Source: Oncomelania hupensis (Eukaryota > Mollusca > Gastropoda > Littorinimorpha > Pomatiopsidae). From it: a stretch of 64,000 bases of DNA. The position numbers and the translations under genes were made by a program. This document shows positions 19,902 through 30,127 of the stretch, one piece after another (position 1 is the stretch's first letter; each line of letters starts with the position of its first letter). Under the pieces are notes generated by a model, which saw nothing but the letters and a program-made list of their open reading frames with translations, made no database searches and had not been told where the DNA came from. Location: positions 39,834,528 through 39,898,527 of the forward strand of contig CM072513.1 of assembly GCA_036898135.1 (NCBI GenBank). The letters are read 5' to 3'.

Positions 19902-22105
19902 CCCTGCAAGACGTTAGAGTGAGAAGAGGAGCAGACGTGGCGTCCGACCATCACTTGGTGATGGCGAAACTGAAGCTGAAGTTGAAAAGGACATTCGTCA
20001 GGCAGAAGAATGAAGTACAACATCAGCCTTCTGAAAGACCCAAAGACAAATGAACAGTTTAGTCTGGCGCTAAGGAACAGGTTCGAAGTGCTTCAGGAAT
20101 TATTTGAAGTAGAAAAAGACAGTGTACTCAACAGGTGGCAGAAAGTGAAAGAGACACTAAGATCGTCATGCCAAGAAGTTGTGGGTTCAAAGAAACATCA
20201 ACAGAAAGAGTGGATCACAGCAGAGACCTTGGTCAAGATAGAAGAAAGAAAGAAGAGGGAGGCAACAGTCAACAACAGCAGAACCAGAGCAGCTAAGGCC
20301 AAGGCCCAAGAAGACTACACAGGAGCCCATAGAGAAGTGAAAAGAAACATAAAAAAAGATAAGAAGGCCTACGTGGATGGACTGGCGGCTGAAGCGGAAC
20401 AGGCAGCGTACAGCGGCAATATAAAACAGTTGTACACCACTAAGCGACTCTCCGGAAAGTTCAGCAAACCAGAAGGACCTGTTAGGGACAAGCAGGGGAG
20501 GAACACCATGAACAGTATAGACCAGCAGTTGAACAGATGGGCTGAACACTTTGATGAACCTCTGAATAGACCAGCACCAACGAATTCTCCAGTCATTGAA
20601 CCAGCCAATGTGGATCTTCCAATCAACTGTGAGAAACATCAAGAAGGCCATCACCCTGATGAAGAACGGAAAGGCCGCTGTACCAGACGACATCCCAGCA
20701 GAGGCTCTAAAAGCGGACTTGGAAGCATCAGTGGAGATGCTGTACCCACTCTTTGAGAGGATCTGGGAGGAAGATGTTCCGGCAGACTGGAAGGAAGGTT
20801 ACCTGATCAAGCTTCCCAAGAAAGGTGACCTCAGCAACTGTAACAACTGCAGGGGCATCACACTTCTATCTGTGCCTGGGAAGGTCTTCAACCGGGTCCT
20901 TTTGGAAAGGATGAAGGATACTGTCGACCCACAGTTCCGACTCCTGCACGGACCAGATAGCAACACTCCGCATCATCGTGGAGCAGTCCCTGGAATGGAA
21001 CTCGCCATTGTATATCAACTTCGTCGATTATGAGAAGGCGTTTGACAGCGTGGATCGAGATACCCTCTGGAAGCTCCTTCGACACTACAGCATCCCGACC
21101 AAGATGGTCAATCTGATCAGGAACTCAAATGACGGCATGTCCTGCAGAGTTATCCATGGCGGACAGCTCACATACAACTTCCAGGTGAGAACCGGAGTCC
21201 GACAAGGGTGCTTTTTGTCACCTTTCCTCTTCCTCATCGCGATAGATTGGGTTATGAAGATGTCCACCAGGGAAAGTAGGAACGGAATGCAATGGACTGT
21301 GTAACCAGCTCGAGGACCTGAACTTCGCTGACGACCTTGCTCTTCTTTCCCATAGCCAACAGCAGATGCTAGAGAAGACAAATGCAGTGGCGGCCACATC
21401 GTCGGAGGTCGGCCTTAACATCCACAAGGACAAGAGCAAGATCCTGAAGATCAACTCCATCAGTACCGAACCAGTCATCGTGAATGGAAGTCCCTTGGAA
21501 GAAATGCAGTCCTTCACCTACCTGGGTAGCATCATTGATCAGCAGGGCGGCACAGATGCGGAAGGCTAGGATCGGCAAAGCAAGAGCTGTCTTCATTCAG
21601 CTCAAGAACATCTGGACCTCCAGAGAGCTGTCTTTGGCCACCAAGATACGGGTATTCAACTCCAATGTGAAGTCAGTCTTACTGTATGGAGCAGAGACAT
21701 GGAGGACAACCAAGACCACCATCAAAAAAGTCCAGTCCTTCATCAACAGTTGCCTCAGTAGGATTCCCCAGATCCGCTGGCCCGACACCATCAGCAACGC
21801 CAACCTTTGGAAAGGACCCGCCAACTCCTGCTGAAGATGAAATCAGGAAAAGGAGATGGGGCTGGATAGGGCATACCCTACGCAAACCAGCTACGAACGT
21901 CACCAGGCAAGCGCTGAAGTGGAACCCCCAGGGAAAGCAAAAGAGAGGACGTCCAAGGAACACCTGGCGACGCAACCTCGAGGTCGACACCACCAAGATG
22001 GGCTACACCTGGAGTCAGAAAGAATGGCATAGGACAGAGGACTCTGGAGAGCTGTTGTTGGCGGCCCATAGCCTGGCAGGGGTGGCGGGCATTAAACTAA
22101 AAACA
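19902..22105 (+). pseudogene. RTE/CR1-like LINE copy 1, endonuclease end, RT and C-terminus (3' half)
   Basis: Continues the LINE cut at 5597. It starts with the endonuclease end VASDHHLVMAKLKLK, a charged linker (20010-20640), and the RT fingers and palm: IRNIKKAITLMKNGKA, LPKKGDLSNCNNCRGITLL, YINFVDYEKAFDSVDR (about 21010), RTGVRQGCFLSP and FADDLALLSHS (about 21322). It ends with the C-terminal [21 protein letters not shown] and [11 protein letters not shown]. Frame changes occur near 20625, 20960, 21300, 21560 and 21830, so it cannot make one protein. Several of these frame positions differ from the duplicate at 35168-37370 by single-base indels, so some breaks may be consensus errors; others are shared by both. 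Downstream of 22105 the LINE ends without an evident tail. Confidence 0.85.
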
Positions 22106-22344
22106 CACAATATTATTCTGTATTCTTTTGTAAAATATTTAGAATTATGCCACAGTATGCCTTTGACTGCACTCATGCAGTGTCAGATTTAGTAACAGAG
22201 TGTGATATAACGTGCCTATTCGTTTATTCCTGAAGAGTAATATGGAGAAGATCTGGACGATACCAATCTAGAAGAAATCATGATTGAATAAAAGTACAAA
22301 ATGTATCATCAGTACTCACCAAAATGTAGAAAAAATGACCAGTG

Positions 22345-22483
22345 TGCCGGTGTGCATGAAGAATCTTAAAGGGCAACTTAAGCTTAAGTTCGCTTACTCA
22401 AGCTTAAGTTTGAACTCTCCATGTGCTTGAGTAAGCGAACTTAAGCTTAAGTTGCCCTTTAAGATTCTTCATGCACACCGGCA
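22345..22483. repeat. Perfect hairpin, 59-bp arms, 21-base loop
   Basis: The arm 22345-22403 is the exact reverse complement of 22425-22483. The arms contain CTTAAGCTTAAG, itself palindromic. The structure is preserved in the duplicate (37611-37749). It may be a foldback MITE. No target duplication was identified. Confidence 0.85.
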
Positions 22484-22499
22484 TCAACAAAAACCGCGT

Positions 22500-22800
22500 G
22501 TAAGTGACGTCAACTCAACTTCTTAGCGCGTCATTTATTTGAATGAAACCTCGTAAGTTGAGTTACAAGGTTTTAGAAATTTTTTCCAAATGATAAAAAC
22601 CTCGTAAGTGAGATACGAGAATTTGATACAAATCGTTTGCCCTGTTGGGACATACGAGGTTTTGATATTTTGTATTACTGATGTTTTCTAACTGAGCTAT
22701 GAATTCCGAGCTTCTGATAAAAAAAAGGGACATAACCATGAAAAGATTGCAAAAACTACTTTTTCGGAGTTACGAGGTTTTGAATGGACACCGACGAAGT
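22500..22800 (+). repeat. Interspersed repeat with ACCTCGTA octamers (second copy)
   Basis: The octamer or its complement occurs at 22548, 22599, 22653 and 22771, and the right edge shares a 24-base segment with 2772-2796 in opposite orientation. It lies directly beside the hairpin, so hairpin and octamer repeat might be parts of one element. Confidence 0.4.
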
Positions 22801-24040
22801 GACATCTTGTCTGTGATGTGACGTGATGTGTGACGTTTGTGTGTCTGTTGGGATCTTTCCCCCGAGAGCACGGAAACAGTGACTGGACCGTGGACACTGA
22901 CGGTTGACAAAGACAGTAGATAGATTAGACAGGTATGTTTGGAGCTAGGATGCGTTGTAAGTATGGTTTATTATAACTGCAGTGAATGAGAGTGTGAAAA
23001 GAGGGTGCATGACGCTTTGCAGTGGCGAGATTGGTGACCCCGTGTCGTGTTGCGTGTGATTTACCTTACAATATCATCGTTTGTTTTATTTATGCTCTCA
23101 CTAATAATATTCCAGTATTGTATGTTTGCGCTCGGCGGACGATAGAAGGAACCAACTAACAGGGCTTCTTGATAGTTTAGTTTTGTTTCTTTGCGCACGG
23201 CTTCAAGGTCGGGAATGGCAGTAAAGAGAGTTTAGTGCCTACCCCCAGTCTGACCATTTGTGTACTGGCTGCATGAAAAATGTGTATTTTGTGTAATGTC
23301 AGATTTCGCGCAACTCGCAACATTTGATCAAAGAATTATTTGTCATGAAAACTGCCACATTCACAAAACATCTTGAAATTCATACTACTTCCAGCTCACC
23401 ATTTTAATCCTCTCATGAAACAAAATAATATAGAACTCAACAAGTTATGGTCACAAATGCACACTAATATATTATTTATTGTGTTGTATTTTACTCCATA
23501 CGCCTCCCCCCCCTCCACCCTCTCCTCCTCCAAAGGATCTTCATATTGTCCAACAATTAATTAAGATGAATTATGAATATATAAATGCATCATTATTTTC
23601 GTATATTCTGCTGAAACTGGCAACACTTTTTGTTTTCTGAGCATACTAGAGTGTTCTGCATTTTGTTGTGTAAATACAGTGCCTTTTTATCCACTTTGTA
23701 TTAATTTTAGACACCTGAGGCTGAGCCACTTTTGGGAAAAACGCGTTTTATTTTATGCGAGGGTTACCTACTTTGAACAGTTGTATGAGTGCCTTAATAT
23801 TGACCTATTTTACAATTTAAATATTTTTAATCTTCTAAAGGTTTGTACTATATAATAAAAACAAAATAAAACATCGTGAACCAAAATAAAATGTTTGTCC
23901 GTAATAGCGCTGTTTCATAATGAAAGCGAAAGTGGCGGATCGGTTGCGGCCCTTGGGTTCTCTAGTTCCGGTTGAAGCAAGAAAGATGGAGGGTTATATA
24001 ATTATATTTCTCTTGTACAATCGTTCAAATTTTACTCAGG
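22800..24040. other. No gene recognised; possible LTR-end remnant at 22860-23040
   Basis: AT-rich sequence. Around 23020 the string GATTGGTGACCCCGTG resembles an LTR-retrotransposon primer-binding site, preceded by sequence that could be an LTR end, but no partner LTR or coding region is seen. A short CCTCC-rich tract lies near 23505. Confidence 0.3.
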
Positions 24041-24114
24041 ATGGCTGCTTGCTGTGCATATGGATGTACGAACAGACCTCGACGTGATAGAAAACGAGGC
24101 GTAACTTTTCACAA
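24041..24114 (+). CDS. THAP-domain first exon (orphan)
   Basis: ATG at 24041 encodes MAACCAYGCTNRPRRDRKRG then VTFHK, the N-terminal part of a C2CH THAP zinc finger (C-A-Y-G-C-x-N-R, then V-x-F-H). The open frame runs to 24139, but a GTATAT donor at 24115 lies where animal THAP genes commonly have an intron after the FH motif, so I end the exon there. The rest of the zinc finger (second Cys and His, and Trp) is not within the next 25 kb that I can recognise. Just upstream (about 23960) is CTAGTTCCGGTTGA, also found upstream of the opposing THAP exon. THAP proteins bind DNA and derive from, or belong to, P-type transposases. It could be a true first exon with a distant gene, or a relic. Confidence 0.6.
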
Positions 24115-24173
24115 GTATATAATAGTAATTTTGCGTTGATTAATCGAATCGATGTACTGTGCTGTGTAGTGTG

Positions 24174-24490
24174 TCTTCTTCTTCTTCCGTATATGCCCAC
24201 AATCAATTTTGATTATTATGGCACTTTTTACCAAGGTGCATGCTGGGTGTTTTCTTGTTACCGGCACTCACCCGTCTAGGGTGAGAGCGTCAGGATCTTT
24301 AAAGTCCGTTATGATGGAATGTATGCGACACAGACTAGACCTCGGTTTATACTCTCATCCGAAGGAGTAGGAAAACAGGAGTAAAGTGTCTTTCCCAGGG
24401 ACACAACACAATGGCCCGACCAGGGCTCGAACCCGGGACCTTCAGATCCACAAGCCGAAGCACTACCATTAGACCACAGTGCCTCCTCGT
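24174..24490 (-). mobile_element. tRNA-derived SINE
   Basis: On the minus strand the head carries an A box (GTGGTCTAATGGTAGTGC) and a B box (GGGTTCGAGCCCTGG), as in tRNA. A body follows with TGTGTCCCTGGGAAAGACAC, a block seen in many invertebrate tRNA SINEs, and then an AAG-repeat tail (CTTCTTCTTCTTCC on the plus strand at 24174). The body rules out a functional tRNA gene. Confidence 0.75.
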
Positions 24491-24848
24491 GTGTTACTGT
24501 TGTAAGCGTGTCTTGTCAGCTCCAAGCCCAAGGAACACTGTCATAAGTAATCTCAACCAAATAACTAGCTGTCTTCAGCCAAAATCATGATAAATCATTT
24601 ATTAAAATTGTAAAAGTAAATTTAACAATAACTGCCTAAACTTTGATTGCTGATTTGTTTGTTCAGTAGGCCTAATTCGTTTGTCAGTGACCTACATTCA
24701 CGAGAAATTCGAAGTATCTTTCTTTTTCTTTGCTTTAATTTTTTAATTGAGAAATGTTAATGTTGCAGTTTATCTAGAAGATAACATTATTATACAGTAG
24801 AATAATTTTTTGTTTTTAATTCAGTGAAGCAACTGCAATTGTGTCTTA

Positions 24849-25037
24849 TTATTTTACATTGTTGTAATCTTTCCGAATCAGTCGCAAACGTTGTTCCCAC
24901 AGTCGTTTCAGTGTTTTGTTAGCTGGTAATGTGTGTAACTTGACAATGCGCCCTTCAATTACTTTTCCTGCGAAATTAGGGCAGCAAACGCAAAACTGTT
25001 TTCCTCCGCCACAAGTCTTCAGTCTACGTTCGGCCAT
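24849..25037 (-). CDS. Second THAP-like first exon, facing the first
   Basis: A 62-residue frame from ATG at 25037: MAERRLKTCGGGKQFCVCCPN, then VKLHTLPANKTLKRLWEQRL. The CxCC, the LHxLP and the invariant Trp followed by basic residues fit the first two thirds of a THAP domain; the final C-x-x-H would be in the next exon. A donor-like GTAAAA follows AAT just before the stop. Upstream on its own strand is CTAGTTCCGGTTGA, shared with the plus-strand THAP exon at 24041. The two exons point at each other across 0.8 kb, so they are unlikely to belong to one transcript. Confidence 0.5.
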   Translation of the reverse strand: MAERRLKTCGGGKQFCVCCPNFAGKVIEGRIVKLHTLPANKTLKRLWEQRLRLIRKDYNNVK

Positions 25038-25139
25038 GCTTAATACTCAACCGGAACTAGCGGGTGTCCTTGGCATAGGTGAAGGCAGGGACGGATAACT
25101 CTATCTGCACTAGTTTTGCAACTATGCTATACCTAATCT

Positions 25140-25353
25140 AAGTGTCGCTGAATGTCGTATGCAGAGCAATGCTGAACTCTTTGTTGCAGTGAGCATAATG
25201 AACTCCTTTTGAAGATTCGATTATTCCTCAAAAACGTTCACGGTATTCGCGTAAGAAATGTTGTCGCGCTTTTTGCTTACTTGCAACCTTACCCCGCTTT
25301 TCTTCAGACTCGCTCTCATCGTCACTCTCGTGTAAACGCTTTCGCGACACCAT
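25140..25353 (-). pseudogene. Degraded zinc-finger exon of a hAT/BED-type protein
   Basis: ATG at 25353 opens 41 residues (MVSRKRLHESDDESESEEKR ... ARQHFLREYRERF) ending at 25228. Beyond the stop, other frames continue with SSKGVHYAHC, NKEFSIA and AYDIQRHLR, the pattern of a BED-like finger in which an acidic nuclear-localisation head is followed by C-x-x-C...H. At least two frameshifts and a missing piece around the second Cys are visible. Probably the remains of the first exon of a domesticated or mobile hAT-like transposase. Confidence 0.5.
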
Positions 25354-25654
25354 GTTTAGCACAATCAGTACAACTTATGTTAATCTGATGAATAAAATTT
25401 GATACAACAACAAAGTTTAGCACAATGGCGGATACAAAGTCTCGCACTACCTCTCACGCACGAGATTTCACTTTTGCGCATGCGCTCTAGGGTCAGCAAG
25501 TAAATGAAATAGCAGATCGAAACATAATATAAAAATCAGTGTGAATTTTTTTTTTTTACACCACGAAAATGCGTATTTTCAAGGAATTGCTCGTATTGTC
25601 GTATTTTATGTTGAAAATTCGTAAAAATACGCGCCAGCGCGTACGGTAGGCACC

Positions 25655-26020
25655 TCAGGCGCTTCCTCGTCTCTCTAATCTAACAGGTAGATGAAAGTTC
25701 GAAAGAAGTAGCCTAACGAGCTGTTTATTGCGTTGGTTAGAAAGACATGTTTCTGATACTGCAATAATATCAAACTTGTTGCATTTTGCTTCAAAGAGAG
25801 GAATTTTGTTTCTAAGACTCCATGCGTTTACGTGTGCTATCGAGAGGTTGCCAGAATCGTTAGTGTTTGGGCCCGGGGTAGTTTCAATATCATTTGACTT
25901 TAGTAATATGAGGGATTTTTGGAAGGAATAAGAACTGAGACACAAAAAGATTACAAAATTGTCTGGGAAGTTATCTTGAAAAACAGTGCTGTTTCGTTCT
26001 TTAATACAGGAATTTGTCAA
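25655..26020 (-). pseudogene. LINE fragment: start of ORF2 endonuclease
   Basis: A 121-residue frame from 26020 with a hydrophobic segment (residues about 22-42), then IETTPGPN, LSIAHVNAWSLRNKI and IIAVSETCLS, the opening of the ORF2 endonuclease of CR1/Jockey-like LINEs. The last 20 residues are out of frame, and nothing of the rest of the endonuclease or RT follows. It is a 5' fragment or internally deleted copy. Confidence 0.7.
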
Positions 26021-26415
26021 AAAGTAAACAATAGGATTAGGAGTGATACACAGAGTCCATTATTTCCTAGCTGTAGACTAATAAAGAACGGGAGTATAGA
26101 ATACAGGGTTAGGAATGACAACAAGCGTCCCAGTGTCCTAGCAACATTGCAGAAATGGCCCGCCACACATCTGTTATTATTTAGTTCAATACTCATTATT
26201 TTAGGTTATTGCACTGAGGAGAATGTAGACTGTGAAGGTAGGCGTGATAAGGTTGTTTTCGCTCTCTCTCAAAAGGTTTAAAATAGAAAGAATTGGTATA
26301 TGAACTTAAGTTGAAGAGAAAAAGAATAAATGTAAAATGAGAAACAAGCGCGGGTCTCAACACCGCTCTTTGAGTTCGATAGAAGAAAAATCGCGTGATA
26401 GCATCCTGTATCGGC

Positions 26416-26471
<56 letters not shown>

Positions 26472-26483
26472 CAGTAGTAGTAG
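26416..26483. repeat. Trinucleotide microsatellite (AGT)n
   Basis: About 22 AGT units. The poly-Leu and poly-Ser frames that it opens are meaningless. GT-rich sequence follows at 26565-26622. Confidence 0.95.
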
Positions 26484-26759
26484 GACATTAAGGTCAGGAT
26501 GATCTTCAAAGATCTTCAAAGTCCGTGCGACGGTTTGCATATATGCACACACTAGACCTGTGTGTGCGTGCGTGAGTGTGTATGAGTGTGTGTGTGACGT
26601 GTGTGTGTACGTGTGTGTATATCCTAACGACTATCGCACCAACCAATAAATAATGGAATACAACCATACTGAAAGAGTGGAGCAATGTACACAGTGTGTT
26701 AAAAGAGGGAGGGAGGGAGAAAGAGATAAACAGATACATCATGACATCTTCTAATCAAA

Positions 26760-27366
26760 ACGTCTCAAAATTTTGATGTTTTCAAACATTATTTAAGATC
26801 TTTGACCGGTCTAGTTCCAAACTATAAGGAAGTCTTCATTTCCACAATTTACCACGATCTTATTTATGACATGATAGTGTCACCTACAAACTTCATCCGT
26901 GGAGTTGCCACAGATATGATATTTACAGGTCTTCAGTGAAATTAAAAGATTGGTTAAAAGAAAAGAAAGGGAGAACAAAGAGACAAAAATAGAAAAAAAA
27001 AAATACAAATATCATTGGAAAGTGTTTGAGAAAAACAAACAAACCGGTGAAACAACGTAAAAGGCAAAGAAAGTTAGAAAGACAGGAAAAAAAAGGAAAA
27101 AAATAAATAAAAAAAAGAATAAGAAGGAAACGATCAAAGAAAGAAAGAAATCACACTAAACAACAACAACAAAAAAAAGACAAACAAACGATGTCATGAA
27201 AGCGAAAATAAAATAACAACAAAACTTAGTCTTACATCTGGAAACAGCCAAGGCAGCGCTGACGAACAGAAGAACTTGTGTCGCCCTCTCCATCATAAAT
27301 CTTTGATGTCCAATCCTAAATGGATTTAAAACAAAAACAACAACTATATCTATCTAGATATATATA
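26760..27366. other. A-rich sequence, no gene
   Basis: Very A-rich plus strand with many AAAGAAAG and AACAAAC words. No domain-bearing frame or terminal repeats seen. Confidence 0.5.
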
Positions 27367-27851
27367 CCCTCCTCCCAAATTACCCCCGTGGGAGTGCCGG
27401 GGGTTTCAGTATAAATAGTATCCCCACTTTCTGGACATTAACCCACCTTTTTTTCGCGAAAACTCTTCCGGAACAAAACTCCTCATTTGTATGCGAGGTC
27501 CTGTTGGATCAGCTTGGGACTATTGGATGCTTTCTGCCAAATGGTGAGGTTTCCTATTATTTGGCAATGTAGGCATTTTATTTGTATGTGTTTTTGTTGA
27601 TATTGTATAATGATGTTTGTATTCTATTTTGTTTTTGTAAACGGGGGTTCGATAAATTAGAGTATAGCTTCAGGGCCCCTGCGTGGGATGTCTTTATTAT
27701 AAAGTGACCGGCTGGTAGTGTTACCACTAGGGTTGTTTCGGCAGATCTTTTATGCGGATCAGGGGTGAGTCCTCCTTCACTTCTCTGGTTCTGATTTGGT
27801 TCGGAAGAGTCCGATGGACCTAAAGTAATAACCGTGTAATGTAATGTAATG
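27367..27851 (+). repeat. Interspersed repeat with (TAATG)n tail
   Basis: Matches 62701-63312 in inverse orientation along its length, including ACCCCCGTG near one end, TTGGCAATGTAGGCATTTTA and GTAAACGGGGGTTCGATAAA. It ends in three TAATG units, like the 3' tail of a LINE or LINE-mobilised SINE. No coding sequence recognised. Confidence 0.6.
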
Positions 27852-27905
27852 CGCGCCCACATACACATACATGCATACATCCATTTAAACATAGATGCAT
27901 GCGCT

Positions 27906-27906
27906 C

Positions 27907-27945
<39 letters not shown>

Positions 27946-27952
27946 GAGAGAG
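27906..27952. repeat. (GA)n microsatellite
   Basis: Nearly perfect GA dinucleotide tract. Confidence 0.95.
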
Positions 27953-27999
27953 GTGAGGTCGGTGTGAGGTGGGAGGGGGGTTCTACGATGTTCATGAAT

Positions 28000-29100
28000 T
28001 AAATGCACTATATGACTCTTCCTTGCATCTCCATACAACAGTTAGGACTAAAAACAATCCTTCTGTAATGTCACTTGGTAGATTAAATTCTGTATTCTGT
28101 ACTCGGTAATGAAGTTCTAACGTAATATTGCTAAGGAAAGGGAGGAGGAACATATAGATAGAATAATTATATCTATCTGCTATAAAGACAAAACCTGAAT
28201 GTCTGACGCTACCTAATCATTAAAATTAGATCATCACTCAGTGTCAAAATGACACTTTATCACCAAAACACAAATCATTATACTCTTACATTGTTGATGA
28301 TTTTAAACACTGTTTAAGGTCTTTGAAGAGTTAGTATGTTGATGAAACTGTTGAACTGCAGAAAGAACAAAACAGCTCCTAACACAAAAGCACCTCAGTC
28401 CACTAGCTGGGAATGTGTACCTCCATAGCGCCGTTTAGAACTGAGAGAGAGAAGGCAACGAAAGAGAAGAGACGGCCACTGTCCTCAAGAATTTGCCTCT
28501 TTTCCTTTTATGTTTACAATCTTGTTCAAGAGTTACCAACAACAATTTTATCTGGCTTGAAGTTCAAAACAATAAGGAAGTCAGCTTCCTTCCAGCTTTT
28601 ATTCCTTTTGCACAGTCGCGCACTGTTATTTAAGACTTGATTATACTGTCAAATACATCTAATAGACTTCGTCACACACTGCATACATTTTTACTGTCAC
28701 TTTAACAGTATACAATAACACCACTTCCTTGTACTGATAAGGATAGTTATCTATCTTTACTGGAACAGTCCGACTTTGAATGGGTCTGTGTTGCATGTCA
28801 GCCGTTTTTAGTTCTAGAAAATCGCTGGGGAAGTAAAAAGCCACAGAATTTATTTTTTTTTAATAATCCTGCCTTTGAAAGCATTGCTTATTACAAATAT
28901 TACCTTTTAAATCAGAATTTATTGTTGCAGCTTGTCTACTTTGGTTTGCTTCCCTTTGGCTTTGGAATGAATCATTCTATTCGTTCTCCTATTTGTGTCG
29001 GAACCATTGTTTGATCAATGCTCCGTCTACCATCTTCTCAAAAATGAATGTAACATCTTCACCCAAATTCACCTGTTGTTGCACTTAGCTCTTTATGGCC
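28000..29100. other. No gene recognised
   Basis: AT-rich sequence without a frame carrying a known domain. Short frames here have no supporting motif. Confidence 0.4.
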
Positions 29101-29101
29101 C

Positions 29102-29248
29102 GTCTTAATTGGAAGGTTCGTGAAGGTTCACAAACCTATTTTCCCGAGGTTCTCAGATCCCAAACCTAGATTCCTGAACCTTTTCAAAAAATGTTCAAGA
29201 ACCTAAGTTTGGGATCTGAGAACCTCAAAAATAATTTCCAATTAAGAC
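29102..29248. repeat. Foldback element, GTCTTAATTGGAA ends
   Basis: 147 bp starting GTCTTAATTGGAA and ending TTCCAATTAAGAC. The inner arms pair as well (AGGTTCTCAGATCCCAAACC with its complement). Typical of a small MITE. The duplicate copy at 44360-44506 has the same length. Confidence 0.75.
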
Positions 29249-29249
29249 A

Positions 29250-30127
29250 GTTCTTTAACCTGTCTGTAAACGTATCAACGATTGGACACTGAGAGTCTTT
29301 CAATAATGCGAAATGGTACGACCAACGATGAACAGCGCCTTCAACGTTGTGGAAGTGTGTTGAAGAGAAATGGAACTGTGACAGAAATGGACATGTTTCA
29401 GCGTTGAGTCGCCGATCACCCACGCTGAAGATGAAAAGCGACGACAAGTGTAGCATCGTGTATTAATGACGGCTGCTGCCTACTCGCCATGTAAAAATCT
29501 TAAACTCGGTTACAATGGCTCTATATAAACTGGTATTTTTTTCTCTCTCAAATTTTTCTATTACATAGTATCAAAAGCAACCTTTAGATTAAATTTTCGA
29601 CGCAATGAATGAATAAATATTAGAAACTAGTCATCTCTTATGCCAATTAAACATTGCATATTGCTTTTTGCTGCAAATTTGATCTAAACCTCAAGCTTGC
29701 TTTAACATACTTACTGGTTCCCATACCACTATTCACTCTCAGTCTTAACTTATAACACAACCCACACCTACTGTGCATTTATAATTCTCATACAAACCTG
29801 TCGTAACCCACAACGTTTCGCTTAGTACCAGTACAATAGCTAGGTCTACTACAGCAACACGTTACCTCTTATCTGAGAGGAACTGTTATATAGTCTTTGG
29901 GGGAGCTACAAATGCGCAAACTCGTACAGTCGTAGCAACCTTTGTTATTTGGGAGTTCACTTCACACGACGTTACACTCGGAGTATGGATAGCCTGAAAG
30001 TGTGTATTGTAGGTCGTAGTTTAATTCTTTCCAAACGAAACCGCATTCCAGAAATTGAGGTGCAAACAAAACCTATAAAATTCTATCAGTTCTCGATACC
30101 ACCTCGTCCTAGGAGATAAGGCGGCGT
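29250..30127. other. No gene recognised
   Basis: A 90-residue minus-strand frame (29184-29456) overlaps the foldback element and shows no domain. The remainder is AT-rich unique-looking sequence. Confidence 0.4.

Noticed and set aside
24420..24490. tRNA gene on the minus strand
   Set aside because: A and B boxes are present, but the sequence continues into a SINE body and tail, so it is a tRNA-derived SINE head.
26196..26552. Poly-Leu and poly-Ser proteins
   Set aside because: Translations of the AGT microsatellite, with no flanking domain.
29184..29456. 90-residue minus-strand protein
   Set aside because: Overlaps the foldback element, with no domain or codon support; unchanged in the duplicate only because the whole block is duplicated.
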